From assembly GCA_946482295.1 (NCBI GenBank), contig CAMLRB010000045.1:1-19227 (forward strand): a stretch of DNA of 19,227 nucleotides. Reading direction: 5' to 3'. Positions 1-6,614 of this stretch are shown here, piece after piece. The translations under genes were made by a program, and so were the position numbers. Each line of letters begins with the position of its first letter. Position 1 is the stretch's first letter. Source of the DNA: an uncultured Bacteriovorax sp. GTDB lineage: Bacteria; Bdellovibrionota; Bacteriovoracia; Bacteriovoracales; Bacteriovoracaceae. The notes under the pieces are model-generated. The model saw only the letters and a list, made by a program, of their open reading frames with translations. It ran no database searches and was not told the DNA's origin.

Positions 1-329
1 ACAACTTCTCCATTCATTACTCGATCCATCCAAGGATTGATGATGGGATAAGTATCAGGCCAACATTCTTTATAAGTCGCGCCTAAATTTTTTGGATGAC
101 GTGGCCCCATGATTTGAGCGTATCCATCATTATAAATTTGAACACGATCTTCTCCCCAAAAAATAATAGCGGGACTCGGAAGTGACAAAATCATACTGAC
201 ATACCCATGAAGAGTAGCGGGCCAGGATTGCATATCGCCGATTGAAGTTTTGGACCAATCAAATTGTCGAACGAGAGGACCAACAGTACCTTCGTTATAA
301 TTTAGAAAAGAGACACCAGGAACTTTCAT
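1..329 (-). CDS. PAS-domain sensor histidine kinase, N-terminal part only (3' end outside window)
   Basis: An open frame runs from an ATG at 327-329 leftwards to the window edge without a stop, giving about 109 residues. The translation contains FDWSKTSIG (about residues 23-31), then a WP pair, IIFWGEDRVQIYNDGY (about 55-70), IMGPRHPKNLG and ECWPD. This order is the familiar N-terminal PAS domain of large soluble sensor kinases of the FDWS-T-LG type. Neither catalytic nor receiver parts are visible, so kinase activity is inferred from family habit. No signal peptide or membrane segment is seen in this part, so a cytosolic sensor is likely. The start lies 7 nt after the stop of the GNAT gene on the same strand, which argues for co-transcription behind rng. 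A PAS phosphatase or diguanylate cyclase with the same sensor domain cannot be excluded. Confidence 0.75.
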   Translation of the reverse strand, partial: MKVPGVSFLNYNEGTVGPLVRQFDWSKTSIGDMQSWPATLHGYVSMILSLPSPAIIFWGEDRVQIYNDGYAQIMGPRHPKNLGATYKECWPDTYPIINPWMDRVMNGEV

Positions 330-336
330 ATGCAGA

Positions 337-921
337 TTATATTTCTTTTAACCAATAAACCATTTTCTTAGGGGTGTTCTCAATATCACCCAAATCAGGC
401 CATGCAAACTCACTTTTTAATTCCGGATGTTTTTTAAAACCTTTTTTGAGCCAGAATTCATCAAGTGGATGATAGTTCAAAGGTCTGGATGGATGATTTT
501 CAGGACGTTCAACTGCACAAAACGCAGCGAGTTTATAACCCCATTCTTTTGCTGCGGATTCACGTCCTTCAAAAAAACGATGTCCAAGTCCCATTCCTCT
601 GAAGCCTTTTTCTAAAACACTTTCAGCGAAATAAAAAATTTCATTAATGTTATAACCAGCTTCTAAAAAAGGTTTCTGAATATAATCAGCTTCGTCTGCT
701 AGAGGCATGCCTGTTGAGGCACCAACGAGATCATTTTGAGTGTCAAAGACTGCAACGAGAACACTTCTTGGTGTTTGGGGATAAATTTTCAAATAGTTTT
801 CTTCATAGGCCATTGAGCCTTCATATAGATAAGGAAAATCGCGAAAAACTTTAATTCTAAGTTGAGCAAGAGCAGGAATGAATGGTTCAATTTCCTGCCC
901 TTTATAGATTTTCACTTTCAT
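337..921 (-). CDS. GNAT-family N-acetyltransferase
   Basis: This 194-residue protein belongs to the GCN5-related acyltransferases, which transfer an acyl group from acyl-CoA to an amine. The acetyl-CoA pyrophosphate loop is visible as GFRGMGLG at residues 106-113, directly after a beta strand (NEIFYFAESV) and followed by a helix (HRFFEGRESAAKEWG), as expected for motif A. A later FWLKKGF segment (about 156-162) matches the usual C-terminal beta strand-GF element. No signal peptide or extra domain is seen, so it should be cytosolic. The substrate cannot be told from sequence. The start is 4 nt downstream of the rng stop, with CAGGAA ahead of the ATG, so it is almost certainly translated from the rng transcript and is followed closely by the PAS kinase gene. 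Confidence 0.85.
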   Translation of the reverse strand: MKVKIYKGQEIEPFIPALAQLRIKVFRDFPYLYEGSMAYEENYLKIYPQTPRSVLVAVFDTQNDLVGASTGMPLADEADYIQKPFLEAGYNINEIFYFAESVLEKGFRGMGLGHRFFEGRESAAKEWGYKLAAFCAVERPENHPSRPLNYHPLDEFWLKKGFKKHPELKSEFAWPDLGDIENTPKKMVYWLKEI

Positions 922-925
922 GGAA

Positions 926-2521
926 TTAGTATTCCTGTGGAAAAATCTCGTATTGTTCGATGTGATAATTATTTTCCGAACGAATCTGAATTGATTTACC
1001 GTGAGCTTCTTCCAGCGTTTCGATGAGATCGAAATCCTCTCCCGTTAAAGTTGCAGTGACTTCAGGGTGAGCGTAGATAGAAACTTTAGATCCTTTACTT
1101 TTCGCCAGAACTTTATTCAATTCACGGATAAGTTCGTAACAAACTGTAAGAGTCGATTTCACTCTCCCCGTTCCTTCACAGTACGGACATGGTTCGCACA
1201 TAATACGCGAGAGAGTGTCTCTCGTTCGTTTACGAGTCATTTCCACCAGACCAAGGCCTGAGATGGGAAGAACGTTTGTTTTTGCACGATCTTTTTTTAG
1301 AGCTTCAACAAGAGCATTGTAAACTGTTTGTCTGCTCTCTTCTTTTTCCATATCGATGAAATCGATGATGATAATACCACCGCAATTTCTTAAGCGAAGT
1401 TGATATACGATTTCTTTAACAGCTTCCAAGTTTGTTTTAAGAATTGTTTCTTCAAACGTTTTTCTTCCGATAAATTTACCAGTGTTAACATCGATAGAAA
1501 CAAGAGCTTCAGTCTGATCAATATTGAGTGATCCACCTGACTTCAAAAAAACTTTGTTATCAATAGCTCGTTCTACTTCGAGATCGATTCCGAATTTTTC
1601 AAAAATAGGAACGGCTTCTTCACCGTAGAACTTAAATTTCCCTTTCATTGTAGGAAGAAACTTCTGAACAAATTTTTCAGCATCTTTGAGATTTTCTTTT
1701 GAGTCACAAACTATCTCATCAACATCTTCATCAGTGATGTCGCGAAGAACTCTTTGGATGAAACTTAAATCCTGATGAACAACTGAAGGGGCACGTACCT
1801 TCTCTGCTTTTCTAGAAACATCTTTCCAGATTTTCACCAACATGTTGTAGTCGAACTTTAATGTTTTATAACTTTGTCCCTCTGCTACAGTACGAGCAAT
1901 AACGCCCGTTCCGTCTGGACGAATAGTTTCTAGAATTTCTTTTAAACGTTCACGTTCTTTTTCGCTTTCAATTCTTCGTGAAACACCTGTGTGTTCAATG
2001 AAAGGCATGAAGACGATATGGCGGCCAGCGAATGTGATATGTCTTGTAACACGTGGACCTTTCGTCGAGATCGGCTCTTTTGCAACTTGAACGAGAATTT
2101 CATCTCCTTCTTTAATAAAAGATTCGATGCTGATGTCTGGACGAAAGCGCATGTTAACCGCTTCTGACAAAGTCGAAAGTTCATCGGGAATAACTTCTCC
2201 GTGGCGCTTTGATTCTTCGACAGACTTTTTGCTTTTTTCCGCCATTTCTCTTTGTTCTTCAAGAGTGGGAATGTAAGCATCGTCGACATAGAGAAAAGCA
2301 GCTTTTTCATAACCAATATCAACAAAAGCTGATTGCATTCCGGGAAGAACGCGTACAACTTTGCCTTTGTAAATATCGCCTACAAAAGGGAAATCCACAC
2401 GGTTATGTTCAGCACTGTGATGATGGGATCTCTCCATCAAGAAATCGAGAATTTCACCATTTTCAATAAGCGCCGCTCGGCACTCATTGAGTGTCTGGTT
2501 GATAATTAATTGTTTGGCCAT
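926..2521 (-). CDS. rng: Ribonuclease G (RNase E/G family endoribonuclease)
   Basis: The 531-residue product matches RNase G, a cytosolic single-strand-specific endoribonuclease that matures rRNA 5' ends and decays mRNA. An S1-type RNA-binding domain spans roughly residues 38-175 (GDIYKGKVVRVLPGMQSAFV, GRHIVFMPF). The catalytic metal-binding acidic residues are in VSIDVNTGKF (D344) and IIIIDFIDM (D387, D390). The zinc-link cysteines are in CEPCPYCEGTG (C445 and C448). There is no long C-terminal scaffold as in RNase E, so it is RNase G-sized. It is somewhat longer than the E. coli enzyme because of a charged insertion of about 45 residues (about 85-130) inside the S1 domain. The ATG is preceded by TAAGGA at good spacing. 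It heads an operon with the GNAT and PAS-kinase genes. Confidence 0.95.
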   Translation of the reverse strand: MAKQLIINQTLNECRAALIENGEILDFLMERSHHHSAEHNRVDFPFVGDIYKGKVVRVLPGMQSAFVDIGYEKAAFLYVDDAYIPTLEEQREMAEKSKKSVEESKRHGEVIPDELSTLSEAVNMRFRPDISIESFIKEGDEILVQVAKEPISTKGPRVTRHITFAGRHIVFMPFIEHTGVSRRIESEKERERLKEILETIRPDGTGVIARTVAEGQSYKTLKFDYNMLVKIWKDVSRKAEKVRAPSVVHQDLSFIQRVLRDITDEDVDEIVCDSKENLKDAEKFVQKFLPTMKGKFKFYGEEAVPIFEKFGIDLEVERAIDNKVFLKSGGSLNIDQTEALVSIDVNTGKFIGRKTFEETILKTNLEAVKEIVYQLRLRNCGGIIIIDFIDMEKEESRQTVYNALVEALKKDRAKTNVLPISGLGLVEMTRKRTRDTLSRIMCEPCPYCEGTGRVKSTLTVCYELIRELNKVLAKSKGSKVSIYAHPEVTATLTGEDFDLIETLEEAHGKSIQIRSENNYHIEQYEIFPQEY

Positions 2522-2550
2522 AAAATTCCTTAAAGTGATAAATCTGAATT

Positions 2551-2579
2551 AGTTTATCAAATGAAGGACGATCTATCAA
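2551..2579 (-). promoter_or_regulatory. Probable sigma70-type promoter of the rng operon
   Basis: On the minus strand TTGATA (2574-2579) and TAAACT (2551-2556) are separated by exactly 17 nt, a good match to -35 and -10 boxes. The predicted start would be near 2544, about 22 nt before the rng ATG and its TAAGGA ribosome site. This is pattern matching only. Confidence 0.45.
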
Positions 2580-2580
2580 A

Positions 2581-2601
2581 GGGCAGCAACGCACAATGCC
2601 C
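2581..2601 (-). terminator. Weak hairpin after the small membrane protein gene
   Basis: GGGCA (2581-2585) and TGCCC (2597-2601) are inverted repeats around an 11-nt loop, lying 15 nt beyond the stop of the 2617-3036 gene. On the minus strand only TTTGAT follows, so it would be a poor intrinsic terminator at best. It might also be chance. Confidence 0.25.
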
Positions 2602-2616
2602 GACTAAATGGCCTAA

Positions 2617-3036
2617 CTAAAAAGAAAAGTTGAATTGAGCAGATGTGGGTTGTTGATATTTAGCAGCGATTCTTTCATTCATGAACGCTAGACGCGAAAG
2701 TGATTCGGCACCCGTTTCATTGAGAGGACGTTTGAGATCAGTAATTGTTGTTTGTGAGCGAGTGGCCTGAGAAAAAATCACGACACCAACACCAACGACG
2801 ATACCAATGGCACCACCTATAGAGATATTTTTTAAGTGATCTTTAGGCTCATCTACGAAGGACAAAGTCGAAAGACCTAAAACAGCTCCCACTACTCCTG
2901 TCCCTAAAACAATCGTAATATCACGCAAAGATTCATCAACGATATCACCACTCGGCCCTTGCTCCTGCGCAAAACCTGATAAAGGATTCATTGTAAGGAT
3001 CAGTGTAAGTGAAAGTGCTAAAAGTTTGTTTACCAT
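2617..3036 (-). CDS. Small exported or membrane protein of unknown function
   Basis: I do not recognise a family for this 139-residue product. It begins with a clear signal peptide (hydrophobic LLALSLTLILTM, likely cleavage after GFA near residue 23). Two glycine- and valine-rich hydrophobic stretches follow at about 40-60 and 71-89, separated by a charged DEPKDHLKN loop, which looks like a membrane hairpin. The C-terminal part is polar and ends FNFSF. The start ATG has AGGA 7 nt upstream. The gene is divergent from the nucleoside-salvage operon and 95 nt upstream of rng on the same strand. A promoter candidate lies in that gap, so it need not share the rng transcript. It is probably envelope-located and nothing indicates its role. 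Confidence 0.7.
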   Translation of the reverse strand: MVNKLLALSLTLILTMNPLSGFAQEQGPSGDIVDESLRDITIVLGTGVVGAVLGLSTLSFVDEPKDHLKNISIGGAIGIVVGVGVVIFSQATRSQTTITDLKRPLNETGAESLSRLAFMNERIAAKYQQPTSAQFNFSF

Positions 3037-3080
3037 CTTGGTGTCCTGTAACCTTTGTCATGCGTTATATTTGATAATTT

Positions 3081-3109
3081 TTGATTTCTTTAAGGGTTTT
3101 GAATACACT
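3081..3109 (+). promoter_or_regulatory. Probable sigma70-type promoter of the nucleoside-salvage operon
   Basis: TTGATT (3081-3086) and TACACT (3104-3109) are separated by 17 nt. The transcript would start near 3116, some 25 nt before the chosen deoA start at 3141. This position also argues against a translation start as far upstream as 3081, which would sit inside the -35 box. Confidence 0.45.
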
Positions 3110-3140
3110 ACTTCTCTTAACAAAACTTGAAGAGCCGCTC

Positions 3141-4493
3141 ATGATTCAATCACTCTCTGCATATACTATTATACAAAAGAAACGAGATAAAGAAAAACTT
3201 ACCAAAGAGGAAATCGCTTGGTTCATCAATGGACTAAACAGCGGGGAAATCGCCGACTACCAAATGTCTGCCCTCTTGATGGCCATATTCCTAAATGGCC
3301 TTGATCGCGAAGAGACCGCTCATTTAACAGATGCCATGCTCTACTCTGGCCGTGTGTTAAATTTTCCAGAACAACATTTTATCGACAAACACTCAACTGG
3401 TGGAGTTGGTGATAAAGCTTCATTTATTCTTGCTCCTATCGCCGCTGCTTGCGGAGTAAAAGTACCTATGATCGCAGGACGTGGTCTAGGCCATACAGGT
3501 GGTACTGTTGATAAGATTGAATCGATTGAAGGTTTTAAAACTTCACTTTCACTTGATGAATTTGAACGTCTCTTAAAAGAGCGCGGACTTGTTATGATCG
3601 GACAAACTGGAGAGATTGCTCCTGCCGACAAAAAAATCTATGCTCTTCGCGATGTCACGGCAACTGTTGAATCCATTCCTCTCATCACTGCATCGATTAT
3701 GAGTAAAAAACTCGCCGAAGGTGCTAAAGGAATCGTGATGGACATCAAAACCGGAAACGGTGCTTTCATGTCCAAATTGAGTGATGCTAAAAAACTAGCT
3801 GAGAGTATTCGTCAAACAGGTCTTCGTTTTAATAAAAACATGATGACGATGATTACTGATATGAATGAACCGCTCGGACTAGCGGTAGGAAATTCACTGG
3901 AGATCATTGAAAGTATCGAAACTTTAAAAGGCAAAGGTCCAAAAGATTTGACGGAGCTTTCAGTGGCACTTGCCGGTGGAATGATCTATCTAGCAGGACT
4001 GGCAAAAACACACAAAGACGGTATCAAAAAAGCACAAGCATCAATCGATGATGGAAGTGCATTAGAAAAATTCCGTCAAATGATTATTGATCAAGGCGGA
4101 AATGCAAAAGTCATCGACAACTACGACTTACTTCCAAAGACTGAAGTTCTTTTAGAAGTGAAGTCTGCGAAAACTGGCTTCATTACAAAGATGAACTGCA
4201 CTCAACTGGGTCTACATTGCGTTCGCTTGGGCGGAGGTCGCATGAAGACTTCAGATAAAATTGATTTTGCTGTTGGCTTTATTTTGAATAAAAAAATTGG
4301 TGAACCTGTTAAAAAAGGCGAAACACTGATGACTATTCATTGCCATTCCAATCAGACAGAAATCGCGGAAGGAATTGCAAAGGCCGTTATTGGTGGAGAC
4401 ATCACAGTCGCCGCAACTAAACCTCGTACGAAAAAGAAACTTATTATTGAAGTGCAGACGAAATTTGCACCTAAGCCAAAAAAGAAGAAATAG
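3141..4493 (+). CDS. deoA: Thymidine / pyrimidine-nucleoside phosphorylase
   Basis: This cytosolic salvage enzyme splits thymidine, and perhaps uridine and deoxyuridine, with phosphate into base and (deoxy)ribose-1-phosphate. From the ATG at 3141 (GAAGAG about 8 nt upstream) the protein has 450 residues, normal for the family. An in-frame start 20 codons earlier would lie in the promoter. The phosphate-binding signature DKHSTGGVGD is at residues 82-91, followed by GRGLGHTGGTVDK, and the SIPLITASIMSKK segment carries base-contact residues. The C-terminal PYNP domain is seen in TGFITKMNC and GGGRMKTSDKIDFAVGF. DYQMSAL, TDMNEPLGLAVGNSLE and GEPVKKGE resemble the low-specificity Bacillus-type Pdp more than E. 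coli DeoA, so broader pyrimidine specificity is likely. The tail is lysine-rich. First gene of the operon with punA and cdd. Confidence 0.93.
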   Translation: MIQSLSAYTIIQKKRDKEKLTKEEIAWFINGLNSGEIADYQMSALLMAIFLNGLDREETAHLTDAMLYSGRVLNFPEQHFIDKHSTGGVGDKASFILAPIAAACGVKVPMIAGRGLGHTGGTVDKIESIEGFKTSLSLDEFERLLKERGLVMIGQTGEIAPADKKIYALRDVTATVESIPLITASIMSKKLAEGAKGIVMDIKTGNGAFMSKLSDAKKLAESIRQTGLRFNKNMMTMITDMNEPLGLAVGNSLEIIESIETLKGKGPKDLTELSVALAGGMIYLAGLAKTHKDGIKKAQASIDDGSALEKFRQMIIDQGGNAKVIDNYDLLPKTEVLLEVKSAKTGFITKMNCTQLGLHCVRLGGGRMKTSDKIDFAVGFILNKKIGEPVKKGETLMTIHCHSNQTEIAEGIAKAVIGGDITVAATKPRTKKKLIIEVQTKFAPKPKKKK

Positions 4494-4495
4494 TT

Positions 4496-5332
4496 ATGAA
4501 TCAATCACTCGCGGAAAAATTAAAATCATCAGCTGAATTTATTGAAAAACATAAATACACAAAACCTGTTGTCGGAATAATTTTAGGTTCAGGCCTTGGT
4601 GCATTCGTCGATCAAATCGAAGACAAAGTGATCATTCAATATAACGACATTCCAAATTTCAGGAAAACTACTGTTGAAGGTCACGCAGGCCAGATGATTT
4701 TAGGAAAAATCAGTGGAACTCCAATCGTCGCTCTTCAAGGACGTTTTCACACTTATGAAGGCCTTGATCTAGATGATGTTGTTTTCCCTGTAAGACTTCT
4801 TGGACGCCTGGGAGTTAAAAAACTTATTCTTACGAATGCCGCTGGTGGTGTGAATTTGAACTACCAACCAGGTGATCTTGTGATTATCGAAGATCACATC
4901 AACCTCACTGGTAAAAATCCACTCATTGGACCAAATGATAATTCAGTAGGCCCTCGTTTTCCGGATATGGGGGACGCCTACAACAAAAAGATGATCAAGA
5001 TTTTAGAAGATGTTTCTGAGAAATGCGGAAACAAATTAAAACGTGGAGTATACGTTGGCGTTTTAGGACCGACATATGAAACTCCTGCTGAGATTAGAAT
5101 GTTCAGAACACTTGGTGGAGACATGGTTGGAATGAGCACTGTTCATGAAACAATTGCTGCTCACCACATGGGTCTTAAAGTTTGCGGTATTTCATGTATC
5201 ACAAATATGGGTGCAGGAATTCTTAAACAGGAACTCAAGCATGAAGACATTAAAGATGAAGCAATGAAGGCCATGAACCACTTCACTGCAATTTTAAAAG
5301 ATGCTGTCGGACAGCTCGCTAATCTTCAATAG
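4496..5332 (+). CDS. punA: Purine nucleoside phosphorylase (trimeric, class I type)
   Basis: The 278-residue enzyme cleaves inosine- and guanosine-type nucleosides by phosphorolysis in the cytosol. Family residues line up with the human trimeric enzyme: GSGLG with S32, EGHAG with H63, GRFHTYEG with R83 and H85 for phosphate, GPTYETPAE around residues 191-199, VGMSTVHE with M213, and ITNMGAG with N237, the purine-binding Asn. Length is typical. The start ATG is 2 nt after the deoA stop, so translation is probably coupled. The hexameric DeoD family is excluded because these motifs are those of the trimeric group. Together with its neighbours it lets the cell use both purine and pyrimidine nucleosides. 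Confidence 0.94.
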   Translation: MNQSLAEKLKSSAEFIEKHKYTKPVVGIILGSGLGAFVDQIEDKVIIQYNDIPNFRKTTVEGHAGQMILGKISGTPIVALQGRFHTYEGLDLDDVVFPVRLLGRLGVKKLILTNAAGGVNLNYQPGDLVIIEDHINLTGKNPLIGPNDNSVGPRFPDMGDAYNKKMIKILEDVSEKCGNKLKRGVYVGVLGPTYETPAEIRMFRTLGGDMVGMSTVHETIAAHHMGLKVCGISCITNMGAGILKQELKHEDIKDEAMKAMNHFTAILKDAVGQLANLQ

Positions 5333-5341
5333 GAGTTAACA

Positions 5342-5740
5342 ATGGATGAAATCACAAAAAAATTAAGACAAAAGGCCATTGAAGTTTCGGCTAACGCCTA
5401 TTCTCCTTATTCAAAAGCTCAAGTGGGAAGTGCTATACTTATGAGTGATGGCTCTATCTACACTGGGTGCAATGTAGAAAACGCAAGTTACGGTGGAACG
5501 ATTTGTGCTGAAAGAACGGCCATTGTTAAAGCAATATCTGAAAACAAAAGAGGAATTGAGAAAGTTTATGTCTACACATCAGAAGGCTGGCCTCCATGCG
5601 GACTCTGTCGTCAGATCATGAGTGAATTTGCGACTAAAGATATGGAAGTGATTATGGGGAACGCTGACGGTGGAGAAACGGTCATGAAGTTCAAAGACCT
5701 CATGCCGCTCTCATTTACGCCAGATCACTTAACAAAATAA
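5342..5740 (+). CDS. cdd: Cytidine deaminase
   Basis: This 132-residue enzyme has the size of the small tetrameric cytidine deaminases, which hydrolyse (deoxy)cytidine to (deoxy)uridine. The zinc site is complete: C55 with catalytic E57 in TICAERTA, and C86 and C89 in PPCGLCRQ. The substrate-binding N44 and E46 are in CNVENASYGG. A strong GGAG sits before the ATG and overlaps the punA stop region. As last gene of deoA-punA-cdd it supplies uridine or deoxyuridine to the phosphorylase. Its TAA stop directly abuts the stop of the convergent phosphatase gene, with no intergenic base and no visible terminator. Confidence 0.95.
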   Translation: MDEITKKLRQKAIEVSANAYSPYSKAQVGSAILMSDGSIYTGCNVENASYGGTICAERTAIVKAISENKRGIEKVYVYTSEGWPPCGLCRQIMSEFATKDMEVIMGNADGGETVMKFKDLMPLSFTPDHLTK

Positions 5741-6514
5741 TTAAGCCTTACAACTGTTGATGATTTTTTCTTGCGTCTTTTCTATGTCGTCGATCGTTTT
5801 TTGATCTGAAACTTGTTGCTTAATTTCTTCGAGTTCATTTCTTCCCTCTTTTGGGCAATAACGATGTTTGATCGCAAGCCCTGCCCCATGCTCTTGTTTT
5901 ATGAAACTAGCGGCAACTTTTGAAATTGCCCCCGCGGACAATTTTCCTTTCAAGTGCTCGAGCCCTGCAATTTCCACAGCAGAAAAGAAATTTCTATCTA
6001 AACCATTAGAAGGAAGCGCTCTGTTTTGAATGGCTCGAATATAAATTCCTGAAACCTTTCTTGGATAGAGTTTAGAAATAGTATCGTAAACCTCAGGGTC
6101 CTTCTCTGTATCATCACCAATGAGAATAATCTCATCTGGTTTAGTATGTTCAATTAGGTCTTTGATAGCTTCAACTTTATATTCGTACGTTTCGATGTTT
6201 TTCGTTTTTAGTGTGAGATTCTTTCCTTGTGGGAAATCATTGTGATCCATGAAGTTGCAAATGATCGACTTAATGATCTTTGGTGAACCACTTACGTAAT
6301 GAATAATTGTTTCTTTATTATCGAGTTCTCTATAGAGGGCTGACATTCCTGAAAAGGCCTTCTTTGAAAAAAGCGCATTACGAACAATCTCTGTTTTTTT
6401 ATTAAGGACATCCGTCATCTTAACAGTGTCATCGACATCACTAACGATAAGAGTTTTTGCATGTAAGGGCGCAAGGGTAAGAAGTAATAGACCTGCTAGA
6501 ATGGGACCTTTCAT
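5741..6514 (-). CDS. Exported App1-like (DUF2183) HAD-type phosphatase
   Basis: The protein carries the catalytic domain of App1-type phosphatidate phosphatases, haloacid dehalogenase-like enzymes with a DxDxT motif. From the ATG at 6514 it has 257 residues. The first 19 form a signal peptide (LAGLLLLTLAPLHA), so it should act in the periplasm or outside the cell. DVDDT (26-30) holds the nucleophile and general acid aspartates. HYVSGSP (72-78) is the second HAD motif. ILIGDDTEKDPEVY (about 130-143) gives the metal-binding acidic cluster, after a conserved-looking lysine helix. The start at 6514 is preferred over an in-frame ATG 13 codons upstream because AGGAG lies 7 nt before it and the signal peptide then starts cleanly. 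Substrate is not proven; a lipid phosphate is likely from the family. There is little room for a promoter of its own (see the hairpin at 6531-6601). Confidence 0.85.
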   Translation of the reverse strand: MKGPILAGLLLLTLAPLHAKTLIVSDVDDTVKMTDVLNKKTEIVRNALFSKKAFSGMSALYRELDNKETIIHYVSGSPKIIKSIICNFMDHNDFPQGKNLTLKTKNIETYEYKVEAIKDLIEHTKPDEIILIGDDTEKDPEVYDTISKLYPRKVSGIYIRAIQNRALPSNGLDRNFFSAVEIAGLEHLKGKLSAGAISKVAASFIKQEHGAGLAIKHRYCPKEGRNELEEIKQQVSDQKTIDDIEKTQEKIINSCKA

Positions 6515-6530
6515 AAAGACTCCTAAAAAA

Positions 6531-6601
6531 TAAAAAAACGGTAACAGTCTCATGCTAACAAACCCCTAGAAAAAGGGTTAGTGGCCTGAAACTATTACCG
6601 T
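6531..6601 (-). terminator. Intrinsic terminator or attenuator between the L,D-transpeptidase and App1-like genes
   Basis: Read on the minus strand, ACGGTAATAGTTTC (6588-6601) can pair over 14 positions with GAGACTGTTACCGT (6538-6551), counting two G-U wobbles. A second hairpin nests inside: CTAACCC with GGG and GTTAG, 6555-6581. The outer stem is followed at once by a run of seven T and then more T (6525-6537). This is a textbook intrinsic terminator, starting 13 nt after the transpeptidase stop. Unusually, its T-tract runs straight into the AGGAG ribosome site of the next gene. Confidence 0.75.
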
Positions 6602-6614
6602 CTCTGTATACTTT

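Noticed and set aside
1942..2358. 138-codon open frame on the minus strand inside rng
   Set aside because: It lies in another frame of a strongly conserved gene, has low-complexity basic composition and no family match.
3341..3631. Antisense open frame opposite deoA
   Set aside because: It mirrors the conserved DKHSTGGVGD region in the reverse strand and has no ribosome site or recognisable domain.
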